A stretch of 64,000 nucleotides of DNA from Fidelibacterota bacterium (GTDB taxonomy: Bacteria; Fidelibacterota; UBA8477; JABMPR01): the NCBI GenBank assembly GCA_016784025.1, contig JADHVL010000007.1, positions 87,501 to 151,500 of the forward strand, in the 5' to 3' direction. This document shows positions 27,979 to 36,508 of this stretch, piece after piece. Position 1 is the stretch's first letter. Each line of letters begins with the position of its first letter. Position numbers and translations under genes: made by a program. The notes under the pieces were generated by a model, which saw only the letters and a program-made list of their open reading frames with translations, was not told the origin of the DNA and made no database searches.

Positions 27979-28834
27979 TCCAAAGATCTGTATCCTTGTT
28001 CTGAATTGGAATGGGGCAGATGATACCATTGAATGTGTTCAATCGCTGGAAGAAGTAACATACACCAATGCAGAGATTGTGGTCATTGATAATGGATCCA
28101 CTGATGATTCAGTCCAACGCATTCAAAAACAATTTGGTGAGGTTGAACTTATTGAACTTGAATCAAACTTGTTCTTTGGTGGCGGAAATAATGCCGGTCT
28201 TGATTGGGCGCAGAGCCATGATTTTGATTATGTTGTCTTTTTAAACAATGATACCACTGTAGAACCCGATTTTCTTGAACCATTACTGGCAGGATTTGAA
28301 TATTCCCAGGGAATAGGTATGGTGGCCCCGCTGATGTGCTATTCTGCTACACCAGATATTATCTGGTATGGTGGGGGAATCGTCAATTTGTGGACTGGAG
28401 TAGTTGAGCATCTCCATATCAGAAAAAATGTGTCCGTACTTGAGACCAAACCGATGATTACAGATTATATCACAGGTTGTTGTCTCATGATGCCAACCAA
28501 ACTGGCTGTTGAGCTCGGTGGATTCGATCTCTCATTTAAAATGTATGGCGAAGATGTGGATCTTTCGTTGCGTACCAAAGCTGCAGGTTATGAGCTTTTG
28601 TTTGTACCTGAGAGTAAAATTTACCATAAGGTGTCAGCCTCTGTGGGTGGAGAATTCGCCCTTTCTAAATTGAAAAGAAAACTTGATGGTCTGTTAAGAA
28701 TATTTGCAGCACATACGAAATGGTACCAGTGGATTTCAATTCTTATATCTCAATTGATCCTCAGCTTCAAATACGTATTCATTTATCTAAAAAATAGAAC
28801 ACCTCGTGGAAGCAGTAACGGTGCTGAAAGTTGA
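27971..28834 (+). CDS. Family 2 glycosyltransferase, rhamnosyltransferase-like
   Basis: A 287-residue GT2 enzyme without strong TM helices except a hydrophobic C-terminal stretch (WISILISQLILSFKYVFIYL). Motifs: ILVLNWNGADDTIECV, VVIDNGSTDDS, FFGGGNNAGLDWA, the metal site FLNNDTTV, and the late MYGEDVDLSLR (ED base region). This pattern matches the WcaE/RfbF-type group that adds rhamnose-like sugars to cell-surface polymers. The start ATG overlaps the upstream gene by 8 nt. Confidence 0.92.
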   Translation: MPDPKICILVLNWNGADDTIECVQSLEEVTYTNAEIVVIDNGSTDDSVQRIQKQFGEVELIELESNLFFGGGNNAGLDWAQSHDFDYVVFLNNDTTVEPDFLEPLLAGFEYSQGIGMVAPLMCYSATPDIIWYGGGIVNLWTGVVEHLHIRKNVSVLETKPMITDYITGCCLMMPTKLAVELGGFDLSFKMYGEDVDLSLRTKAAGYELLFVPESKIYHKVSASVGGEFALSKLKRKLDGLLRIFAAHTKWYQWISILISQLILSFKYVFIYLKNRTPRGSSNGAES

Positions 28835-28841
28835 TTCACCT

Positions 28842-29972
28842 ATGAAGAGATTGATCTGGTTCTCTGAAATAAAGTGGGACTATCTGGTCACCAGAAAGCA
28901 GCAGATTCTTAACCGATTCCCCTCGGATATAAAAATCCTGTTTATCGAACCTTTCGTAATTGGAAAGCAACAGAATTGGCTTCCCCGGCGGCATGGGAAT
29001 ATTACTGTTTTAACCATACCCTTTTTGAAAACCATTCCTCAACCACTCCTTGCCAGTTTATTTAATCTCAGAGTCGTGCGTTGGATATTTGCCATGGTGG
29101 GGTCTCTGTATTTTAAGCTCTTCTCAGGCCTGCTGGGCTTTTCTGGTGGTAACCGGGTCATCGGTCTCAGTTCTGCTTTCTGGGGAAAAATCGCAGCGAG
29201 GCAAAAGGCAAATCTACATTTCTATGATGCCAATGATGCTCATTTGGATTTTCCAGGAACACCTGAATGGTTGGAAGAATATCTCCGGGCCTATCTGACT
29301 GTTGCCAAGCTTTGCTTTTCTGTGAGTCCAGAGATCAGTAGTAGCATTGAGAGTTTGGGAGCCAGGAATATTCATTTGCTGGGGAATGGGGTAGACTTTG
29401 ATCATTTCTCCACACCACAGCCAACACCAGACAGGCTCAATAATGTTTCCAGACCCATTCTGGGGTATGCCGGTGCTATGGATTGGCTGGACCCAGGACT
29501 TATCCGTGAGGTTTGTCTGGCCAACACTGATCATGAAATTGTCCTTATTGGCCCCGAAATTCGGCCGGGATGGTTTGAAAATCAGCCAGCATTTAATGGA
29601 TTGGACAACCTGTCCTACCTGGGGAAGGTCAGCTATCAGGATTTACCAGCCTATGTACAGACTTTCAAAATTGCCCTCATCCCATTTGTGGTTGACGAAT
29701 TAACCAAGCCTCTTAATCCCAACAAGCTGTATGAGTATAGCGCAGCGGGGAAACCGGTGGTTTCCATGAATTATTCATCCACAATTGATGCCCTAAGCAA
29801 GGTCATTTTTGTAGGGAAATCATATGCTGAGTTTGTTTCACAGATACAATCTGCCTTCGAGAATCACCAACCAGAACTTTCACGAAGCCTGGCCATGGCC
29901 AACAGCTGGGATGAAATTGCTCTTAATATGAGTGGGGCTATTCAAAGAGAGCTGTCGAGGAGAGAGGCGTGA
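28842..29972 (+). CDS. Glycosyltransferase, GT4-like (TuaH-type)
   Basis: A 376-residue GT-B type protein. It begins MKRLIWFSEIKWDYLVTRKQQ, close to the start of TuaH-like enzymes that act on teichuronic or exopolysaccharides. It has FYDANDAHLDFPG at about 130 and LCFSVSPEI...NIHLLGNGVDFDHF at about 160-185. The donor side carries ILGYAGAMDWLDPGLI and PLNPNKLYEYSAAGKPVVSM. I chose ATG 28842, 7 nt after the previous stop, over an in-frame GTG at 28806 that lies inside the upstream gene. It ends with a GTGA overlap into the flippase gene. Confidence 0.85.
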   Translation: MKRLIWFSEIKWDYLVTRKQQILNRFPSDIKILFIEPFVIGKQQNWLPRRHGNITVLTIPFLKTIPQPLLASLFNLRVVRWIFAMVGSLYFKLFSGLLGFSGGNRVIGLSSAFWGKIAARQKANLHFYDANDAHLDFPGTPEWLEEYLRAYLTVAKLCFSVSPEISSSIESLGARNIHLLGNGVDFDHFSTPQPTPDRLNNVSRPILGYAGAMDWLDPGLIREVCLANTDHEIVLIGPEIRPGWFENQPAFNGLDNLSYLGKVSYQDLPAYVQTFKIALIPFVVDELTKPLNPNKLYEYSAAGKPVVSMNYSSTIDALSKVIFVGKSYAEFVSQIQSAFENHQPELSRSLAMANSWDEIALNMSGAIQRELSRREA

Positions 29973-31231
29973 GTTCAAGGTTCAATAAAAATGTTCTGAC
30001 TCTGGCAACAGGGGTGAGCATCGGGCAAACTATCCCACTCTTGATCAGTCCTATTTTAACCAGGATATACACTCCTGAGGACTTCGGTATTCTGGCACTT
30101 TTCCTTTCTATTTCAACTCTTATATCCGTCATATCCAGTGGGAGATATGAGCAAGCCATTATGCTGCCTGATACTGATGAAGAGGCGATGCATCTGACTG
30201 TATTTTCATGGATATTTGCTGCAATTAGCAGTTTGATTATGTTACTGGCCATTCTTCTCTTTCATCCCCTGATAATGAATACCATTAATAACCAGGCCTT
30301 GAGTACATATATTTATTTTACACCTCTTCTGACCTTTCTTCTGGCATCATTTAATATCTTAAACATCCTGGCAACCCGACTTCATGCATTTTCCCTACTC
30401 TCAAAAGTCTCAGTTATTAAATCCATGGTCAATGGAAGTGTTCAGTTGATTTCAGGTGCCCTGAAAGGGGACGCATTCGGTTTAATTCTTGGCCAAATAC
30501 TGGGAAGTCTGACTCAAATTGTAGTGCTATTTACCAATCTCAAAGGACGAATACCTCGGCTCTCTTTTCCTCCTCTGAATTCGATAAAAACATTACTTAA
30601 AAGATATAAGCGATTTCCACAGTTTTCAGTGGCTGCCGTACTTTCAAATACCTTGACTCAAAATGTGCTGAATATATCAATATCATCCATTTTCTCTGTA
30701 GCTTTGCTGGGGTATTATTCTTTTGCCAATCGCATCCTGATCCTGCCAATGAGTTTTTTGGGGAATTCAATCGGACAGGTTTTTTTCCAGGAAGCCACCA
30801 GCGAGAAGAATGAATCAGGCAGTGCCCAAAAAACATTGAAATCAACATTCTGGAAACTGACCATGCTGAGCATCGTAGGATTTGGCCTCCTGTATTTCAT
30901 TATTGAGGATTTGTTCAGCATCGTGTTTGGTAAAAATTGGGAACAGGCAGGGCTATATGCCAGGTACCTGATTCCAATGATGGCAGCTAAATTTGTGGTT
31001 TCCCCACTCAGCGCCATCAATAATATTTTTAACAAGCAATACATATCTCTAACCTGGCAGGTTGGATTTTTAACTTTGACCATCATCGCTCTAGGGATTG
31101 TGGATTACTTTGGACTTGCATTTTCCACCTTTATTAATATTTATGCCCTTGTCATGGCCTTATATTATTTACTAATGCTACCCTTTATCTTCACCTTCGC
31201 CAGGGGATCAAAAATCCCAAAAAGTACCTGA
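29969..31231 (+). CDS. Oligosaccharide flippase (Wzx-like)
   Basis: A 420-residue membrane protein with about 12 hydrophobic helices, of the polysaccharide biosynthesis family in the MOP superfamily. The N-terminus LATGVSIGQTIPLLISPILTRIYTPEDFG is the family's typical opening (helix 1 and the tyrosine-rich loop). The helix pair GYYSFANRILILPMSFLGNSIGQVFFQEAT is also typical. It would move undecaprenyl-diphosphate-linked repeat units across the inner membrane. No Wzy-like polymerase is recognised in the cluster. The GTG start overlaps the upstream stop (GTGA). Confidence 0.9.
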   Translation: MSSRFNKNVLTLATGVSIGQTIPLLISPILTRIYTPEDFGILALFLSISTLISVISSGRYEQAIMLPDTDEEAMHLTVFSWIFAAISSLIMLLAILLFHPLIMNTINNQALSTYIYFTPLLTFLLASFNILNILATRLHAFSLLSKVSVIKSMVNGSVQLISGALKGDAFGLILGQILGSLTQIVVLFTNLKGRIPRLSFPPLNSIKTLLKRYKRFPQFSVAAVLSNTLTQNVLNISISSIFSVALLGYYSFANRILILPMSFLGNSIGQVFFQEATSEKNESGSAQKTLKSTFWKLTMLSIVGFGLLYFIIEDLFSIVFGKNWEQAGLYARYLIPMMAAKFVVSPLSAINNIFNKQYISLTWQVGFLTLTIIALGIVDYFGLAFSTFINIYALVMALYYLLMLPFIFTFARGSKIPKST

Positions 31232-31236
31232 AAATA

Positions 31237-32547
31237 ATGCTCAGGGATCATCGCACAGTTACCTCTGTGGTCACCTCTGATTTATGCATGAGTTGCGGCA
31301 TCTGCCAGCCCTCATGCCATGTCGATGCAATCACAGTCATCAATGATAAAAAAAGAGGTATGTTTATTCCTGTCATTGATGAGACCATTTGTGATTTTTG
31401 TGAGGAAGCCCAAGTCGGTAAATGTGTCATCGTGTGCCCCGGGGTTGAGGTTAATTTTACAAAATTATCGGAAAAATTTATTGAGGGTCAGAATCATTCA
31501 CCCATTCTGGGGAACTACGACAAGTGTTACTACGCCCATGCCTCCGATCACGATATAAGATTTACTTCCAGCTCTGGCGGTTTGGTCACAAGCCTGCTTA
31601 TTTTCGCCCTGGAACAGAAGCTCATAGAGGGGGTGGCTGTAATCACCATGGACACTGGTCTGGAACCACGTGGGATTATCGCCCGAACGACGGAAGAAGT
31701 TAAGGCAGCTGCAGGCTCCAAGTATTGTCCTGCACACCTGGGGGATGCACTGACGGAGATCGCAAATTCAGATGGCCGATATGCTGTTGTTGGTCTACCC
31801 TGTCACTTGCATGGTGTGAGAAAACTAGAAAAGATTAATCCAAGGCTCAAAACAAAAATTCTTTATCATTTTGGTCTATACTGCGCAAACACCAATTCCT
31901 TTCATGGCACTGAATATTTCTTAAAAAAGAATGAAATTAACCCTGAAGAAGTCTCACAATTGCGTTATCGAGGAATGGGCTGGCCCGGAATGTTTTCTTT
32001 GAAAATGAAGAATGGTGAAAAGAAAACAATAAAGCGAGGAACCACTGAGACAGACAAACAACGACGTGCTGTATTTTCCTCTGCCTTTCACTATGATTTC
32101 CAATTACCCCGCTGTTTTACCTGTAATGACCTCACAGCAGAATTAGCAGATATTTCCTTTGCGGACCCATGGAATAAGAAATTTATCGCCAAAGAAAGAG
32201 TTGGCAAATCCATGCTAGTGGTGAGGAATAAAATTGGTGACGAATTGTTGAAGCTTGCAGCAAAAATGGGGGCTATTGTCCTAGAGGAAGCTGATCCGGA
32301 GGAAGTTGCCAGAAGTCAAAATGTGGATTTTAAGAATGGGGCTCAGTCCCGATTAAAAGCCCTCAACTTTTTGGGTAAAGCCACGCCGCACTATGTTGGA
32401 AAAAAACAGACTATTAACATTCGCTATATGTGGAACCTTGGGTTTCACATCATGAGTTTCCTGCCAAAGAATAGGCTGACGCTTAAATTGCTGCCACTGG
32501 TACAGTTTAGCCGAAGAGTATTACTTAAATTTGGAAATATTTTATAA
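31237..32547 (+). CDS. F420 hydrogenase/dehydrogenase beta subunit-like iron-sulfur protein
   Basis: A 436-residue protein. The N-terminus has two 4Fe-4S sites: C17, C20, C23, C27 (CMSCGICQPSC) and C52, C55, C63, C67 (ICDFCEEAQVGKCVIVCPG). The FrhB-type N- and C-domains follow (SSGGLVTSLLIFALEQ; YAVVGLPCHLHGVRKLE; LRYRGMGWPGMFSLKM; CNDLTAELADISFADPW). In bacterial capsule and exopolysaccharide clusters such proteins are regularly paired with a polysaccharide pyruvyl transferase, as here. The reaction is not established; a redox step on a sugar is an inference. The FrhB family binds FAD and F420 in archaea, but nothing here shows F420 use. Confidence 0.87.
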   Translation: MLRDHRTVTSVVTSDLCMSCGICQPSCHVDAITVINDKKRGMFIPVIDETICDFCEEAQVGKCVIVCPGVEVNFTKLSEKFIEGQNHSPILGNYDKCYYAHASDHDIRFTSSSGGLVTSLLIFALEQKLIEGVAVITMDTGLEPRGIIARTTEEVKAAAGSKYCPAHLGDALTEIANSDGRYAVVGLPCHLHGVRKLEKINPRLKTKILYHFGLYCANTNSFHGTEYFLKKNEINPEEVSQLRYRGMGWPGMFSLKMKNGEKKTIKRGTTETDKQRRAVFSSAFHYDFQLPRCFTCNDLTAELADISFADPWNKKFIAKERVGKSMLVVRNKIGDELLKLAAKMGAIVLEEADPEEVARSQNVDFKNGAQSRLKALNFLGKATPHYVGKKQTINIRYMWNLGFHIMSFLPKNRLTLKLLPLVQFSRRVLLKFGNIL

Positions 32548-32569
32548 AGGTTTGAAAAGGGAGAGTATC

Positions 32570-33763
32570 GTGACTTTAAAAGTTGTGATAATGGGTGCAA
32601 GATTAAATTCAAATTTGGGTGGTCCATCACTGTTTGTAAGTACTGAAAAGGCCATCCGGAATTATCATGAGGATGTGGAGTTTAAGTATTTCACCCAGGC
32701 AGGAGAATATCCAAAAGACCATAAGGAACAACACCTGTATGGGGCTGATGTTCTTCCCCTGGAAGAAAACCTCCTCGCCCTTGGTGGATTATTCTACAGA
32801 CTCTTTAGATTTTTCCCATTTCCATCTTATAAAAAGTCCCATCTGGCTCTAAAAGATGCTGATGCCATTGTCGATGTCTGGGGAATCATGTTCACAGATT
32901 TTCTGGGAAAAAATACGTTCATCAATCGTTTCAGAGAAGGTTTGAGATTGCTCCTAGGGAAGATTTATGGTATTCCAGTTGTTAAAGCCACTGCGGCGCT
33001 GGGACCCTTTGATTTGAAGTGGAATCGACGTCTCGCATATTTCTATCTTAAGCATTGCGTTGACAAAGTGATGACACGCGATGAGAAGTCCTTCCATGAA
33101 GTGAATAAGATTGGTGTCACATCAGATGTATACCTCACAGCAGATACGGCATTTTTACTACCTCCTGATGAGTATCCACCGGTATTTTCGGGTACCTCAA
33201 AGGGCAATGTTCTGGTTTCAGTGAGTCACCAGGCTACCAGTAGAGCAAGTGACGAGCAATCCTATCTGGATACCATCTCAAATTTTATCAAGCATGTCAT
33301 AGACACATATGAAATAAATGTGACCCTGTTACCCAATGCAATTGTACCAGAAGATGATGATTTAAGAATCGCCCAGAAAATTAGCGATCTGGTTGCCAAT
33401 GAGAAATGCAAACTTGTCAATCCCACAGGTCTAACTGCCATGCAGATAAAGGGCGTGGTGGCGCAATCCAGTGTGGTGGTCGCCTCCAGGTACCATACAG
33501 TAATCGCAGCACTTTCACTTGAGAAACCAACCATTTCCATTGGCTGGCATCACAAGTATAGAGGTGTTTTGGGATTATTCGGCCTGGAAGACTGGGATAT
33601 GCCAGTGGATAAACTTGAATTGGACTCTCTCCAGCAAAAATTTGATCAACTTTGGAACCAACGCACAGAAATATCCAGGACCATCGCCCTAAAATTGCCC
33701 GACGTCAAAATGGATATATACCAGACTTTCAAAGAGGTTTTGTCGTCAGTGCTTGAGAAATAG
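32570..33763 (+). CDS. Polysaccharide pyruvyl transferase family protein
   Basis: A 397-residue GT-B-like enzyme (CsaB/WcaK/AmsJ family) that transfers pyruvate from phosphoenolpyruvate to a sugar as a ketal. The N-terminus VVIMGARLNSNLGGPSLFVSTEKA matches the family's glycine-rich opening (usually NxGD). The C-terminal half has SRYHTVIAALSLEKPTISIGWHHKY, including the conserved SxxH motif. The start is GTG 32570: GGGAG lies at 32559-32563 with a 6-nt spacer. An upstream in-frame ATG at 32531 lies inside the previous gene. It gives acidic groups to a surface polymer. Confidence 0.88.
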   Translation: MTLKVVIMGARLNSNLGGPSLFVSTEKAIRNYHEDVEFKYFTQAGEYPKDHKEQHLYGADVLPLEENLLALGGLFYRLFRFFPFPSYKKSHLALKDADAIVDVWGIMFTDFLGKNTFINRFREGLRLLLGKIYGIPVVKATAALGPFDLKWNRRLAYFYLKHCVDKVMTRDEKSFHEVNKIGVTSDVYLTADTAFLLPPDEYPPVFSGTSKGNVLVSVSHQATSRASDEQSYLDTISNFIKHVIDTYEINVTLLPNAIVPEDDDLRIAQKISDLVANEKCKLVNPTGLTAMQIKGVVAQSSVVVASRYHTVIAALSLEKPTISIGWHHKYRGVLGLFGLEDWDMPVDKLELDSLQQKFDQLWNQRTEISRTIALKLPDVKMDIYQTFKEVLSSVLEK

Positions 33764-33823
33764 TCGAGCTCAAAAGATTCTATCATGATTACAAATTGAG
33801 TAGAGGAATAATTTTTTATATAA

Positions 33824-34816
33824 ATGAAACAATTAGTACGCGAAGTTAAAATTACAGGCACTGGGTCATACCTTCCAGAAAAAGTTATCACCAATGAGTA
33901 TTTGGAAACAAAAATTGATACCAATGCCGCTTGGATATATGAGAATCTTGGTATTAAAGAACGGCGCATTGCAGCAGAAAATCAGGCAACTAGTGACTTG
34001 GCATCCAACGCCGCACTCAATGCCATCGAAAATGCCGGACTTGTCGTATCGGACATAGATTTAATCATCGTTGCCACAGCTACACCAGATCGACTTGCTC
34101 CATCAACTGCAGCCATCGTTCAAGATAAAATCAAAGCCTATAATGCCGTTGCCTTCGATATTGCTGCAGTATGTAGTGGCTTTCTCTATGGAATGTCAGT
34201 CGCCTCCCAATATATCGCCACCAGTGTGTATGATAATGTCCTGGTTATCGGTGCGGATACTTTCTCAAGAATCACGGACTGGACCCGAAGAGATGCTGTT
34301 TTTTTTGGTGATGGTGCTGGAGCAGCAATATTTTCACATGGGGATAAGGATGAAGGTTTTCTGGCCTTTCGACTCTACACCGATGGCAGGGGAAAATGGA
34401 ACTATACTATACCTGCTGGGGGATCAGAAATCCCATCCACCCACGAAAGTGTGGAACAGGGACTGCATTTTTTCCAAATGAACGGCCGTGAAGTATACAA
34501 TACAGGCACCAAGGTTTTGCCAATTGCCATCAATCAGGTGCTGGCTGACACGGGACTTACAGTTGATGATATTGACTATATGATTCCACATCAACCTTCA
34601 ATTAAAATCTTGCAAAAAACAGCAGAAATTATAAAGCTTCCCTGGGAAAAGGTCCTGACGAATATGGATAAATACGCCAACACGAGCGGTGGCACCATTC
34701 CCATTCTCCTGGATGAATCAAATCGGAGTGGGAAGCTGCATAGAGGAAGCACCTTACTTTTTGCCGCTGTGGGTTCTGGTTGGACCTATGGTGCGTCAAT
34801 ATTACGTTGGTCATAA
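33824..34816 (+). CDS. 3-oxoacyl-ACP synthase III family protein
   Basis: A 330-residue KAS III (FabH-like) thiolase-fold enzyme. The catalytic triad is complete: C117 (DIAAVCSGF), H256 (IPHQPS) and N286 (YANTSGGT). It begins with KITGTGSYLPEKVITNE, typical of the family. True FabH starts fatty acid synthesis, but this gene lies in a polysaccharide cluster, directly before an SDR gene and with no other fab genes or acyl carrier protein gene. It may make a beta-keto acyl group used to decorate a polymer. The ATG has no close Shine-Dalgarno (AGAGGAA is about 18 nt upstream). A second, housekeeping FabH elsewhere is likely. Confidence 0.9.
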   Translation: MKQLVREVKITGTGSYLPEKVITNEYLETKIDTNAAWIYENLGIKERRIAAENQATSDLASNAALNAIENAGLVVSDIDLIIVATATPDRLAPSTAAIVQDKIKAYNAVAFDIAAVCSGFLYGMSVASQYIATSVYDNVLVIGADTFSRITDWTRRDAVFFGDGAGAAIFSHGDKDEGFLAFRLYTDGRGKWNYTIPAGGSEIPSTHESVEQGLHFFQMNGREVYNTGTKVLPIAINQVLADTGLTVDDIDYMIPHQPSIKILQKTAEIIKLPWEKVLTNMDKYANTSGGTIPILLDESNRSGKLHRGSTLLFAAVGSGWTYGASILRWS

Positions 34817-34837
34817 GCATAAAACGAAAGATATAGC

Positions 34838-35521
34838 ATGATTATTATTACAGGGGCATCAAAGGGGATAGGCAAATATTTGATGGAATCTTATATGGAT
34901 AGGGGAACCGAACCAATAGTTGGAACTTACCTCAGCACTGTTCCTCAAGAGCATATTGACAATTTTGTTCAAATAGATGTCTGCAATTCCACCCAGGTTA
35001 CTGATTTTATTGAGAATATAGCTGGAACTGCCAATCAAATTACCCTGATTAATTGTGCAGGAATTTCATACAGCGCCTACACCCATAAAAGTGATCCTGA
35101 AGAATGGAAAAAGGTGGTGGAAACCAATTTGTTTGGCAGCTATCATTTTATCCGGGCTTTGTTACCATTAATGCGCGATCAAAAATTTGGCCGGGTGATA
35201 AACTTTTCATCAGTGGTGGCTGTAAAACCTACGCCAGGTATCAGTGCCTATGCAGCTTCAAAGGCTGCCCTTTGGGGAATGGCAAAATCTTTGGCTATTG
35301 AGAATGCGTCCCTCAATGTGACCATTAATAATATTAATCTGGGTTATTCAGAGCTTGGAATGATCAGTTCAGTGCCGGAAGAATATAGAAAAAAAATTAC
35401 GGCTCAAATACCGGCCGGTTTCTTGTGTGAACCCCAGGATATTCTCTCTACTGTAGAGTACCTTAGAAATACAAAATATATTACGGGATCATCTATAGAT
35501 TTAAGTGGTGGACTTGTATAA
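34838..35521 (+). CDS. Short-chain dehydrogenase/reductase, FabG-like
   Basis: A 227-residue classical SDR. The nucleotide site is TGASKGIG (5-12), NCAG is at 72-75, and the catalytic residues are S125 (INFSSVV), Y138 and K142 (YAASK). The C-terminus ITGSSIDLSGGLV is the usual FabG-like end. It follows the KAS III gene by 21 nt, so a 3-ketoacyl reduction after the KAS III condensation is the simplest idea. A sugar dehydrogenase role is equally possible from the cluster. It is the last + strand gene of the polysaccharide block and converges with the next gene. Confidence 0.9.
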   Translation: MIIITGASKGIGKYLMESYMDRGTEPIVGTYLSTVPQEHIDNFVQIDVCNSTQVTDFIENIAGTANQITLINCAGISYSAYTHKSDPEEWKKVVETNLFGSYHFIRALLPLMRDQKFGRVINFSSVVAVKPTPGISAYAASKAALWGMAKSLAIENASLNVTINNINLGYSELGMISSVPEEYRKKITAQIPAGFLCEPQDILSTVEYLRNTKYITGSSIDLSGGLV

Positions 35522-35535
35522 GTCGAATCATGTTA

Positions 35536-35553
35536 AGGATTAAGATCAATCCT
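35536..35553. terminator. Inverted repeat between convergent genes, possible two-way terminator
   Basis: AGGATT (35536-35541) and AATCCT (35548-35553) form a perfect 6-bp stem with a 6-nt loop in the gap between the SDR gene and the converging acetyltransferase gene; its right arm overlaps that gene's last codons. No T-run is present, so it is a weak candidate. Confidence 0.3.
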
Positions 35554-36508
35554 GAGCTTGCCAGGAATCAATAGAGGAATTGCCACCATTCATGGCTTTC
35601 CATTGTGCCTCTGTTAGATAAATGGTGATTCCTTTCTTCGCCAACCTTTTTAGCTCCTTAAACACTGGAGCAGCATTCATCACCCATGAATCTGCATTGC
35701 CAAATTTAAAATGTCGCATTACACCCAGTGTTGAAAAATGCTCAGTGAGCATTTTATTTATCCACTCTGTATTTGGGCTGCCAATACGTGTTTTAGAAAC
35801 CTCGGGGTCAAATCGGATGATGTCACGGGTAACCGTAACCCCATCAGGATCAATATATTTTGCCTCAAAGACAGGAGAATGGACTTCAATGGGAAAAGTC
35901 TCATCAGTATCCTCAAGAACATGTGAAACCGCCATGCCCACTGCAATCGTAACACCAATACCGACGATCTGTGCATCCCTTTCAACAATTCTTCCCAGGG
36001 GTGAATCGGCATGACTGATATTCGGATCCTTCCAGTGATCTTCAAGCATATAGTCCAAATCCTTACCGATTGCACATACTGAGGAAAATGGGTGTGAGCT
36101 TCTTTTTACACCGGTCCATGTCCTGAAAACTTCAGTAATCTTCCCCATATATGATTTCTGGGTCCTGAGATCGATAATGTCACCAGTTTTCATGCCTTCT
36201 TCAACGTCTGCTGCTGATCCATAGGCAGGCATCATAATGGTCCCAGAAGGTTCAACCGTTTCCAGAAAACTTTTAATGATGGTTTCTGCACCCTCATCCA
36301 CATTACCTACTTTTGACATGGCTGAGTGGACCATCAGAATATCTCCTTGTGCAAAACCTGCTGTGGAGAGGTCAGCTTTCAGATCGGCAAGCGATGACCT
36401 ATCCATCCGCGCCCTGTGAAGGTTTCTCAGAAAGGAGCGTATCTTACTGGAAAGAGGACGAATAGATTTGCGTACAGATAGGGGTATGAGTTTTTTGATT
36501 ATATTCAT
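35546..36508 (-). CDS. AAC(3)-family N-acetyltransferase in polysaccharide context
   Basis: A 320-residue protein with the antibiotic N-acetyltransferase (AAC(3)/FrbF) fold: GDILMVHSAMSKVGNVDEGAETIIKSFLE, GTIMMPAYGS, RSSHPFSSVCAIGKDLDYML and DSPLGRIVERDAQIVGIGV. An N-terminal ~40-residue basic helical part precedes the domain. Relatives in O-antigen and capsule clusters acetylate amino sugars, and the context here favours that over aminoglycoside resistance. It is read opposite to the main cluster. Its ATG overlaps the stop of the upstream deacetylase-like gene (TAATG), so those two genes form a unit and probably act on the same amino sugar (deacetylation and acetylation). Confidence 0.85.
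   Translation of the reverse strand: MNIIKKLIPLSVRKSIRPLSSKIRSFLRNLHRARMDRSSLADLKADLSTAGFAQGDILMVHSAMSKVGNVDEGAETIIKSFLETVEPSGTIMMPAYGSAADVEEGMKTGDIIDLRTQKSYMGKITEVFRTWTGVKRSSHPFSSVCAIGKDLDYMLEDHWKDPNISHADSPLGRIVERDAQIVGIGVTIAVGMAVSHVLEDTDETFPIEVHSPVFEAKYIDPDGVTVTRDIIRFDPEVSKTRIGSPNTEWINKMLTEHFSTLGVMRHFKFGNADSWVMNAAPVFKELKRLAKKGITIYLTEAQWKAMNGGNSSIDSWQAQD

Noticed and set aside
35622-36014. 130-codon + strand open frame inside the AAC(3)-like gene
   Set aside because: Opposite to a gene with clear family motifs; no signal for translation.
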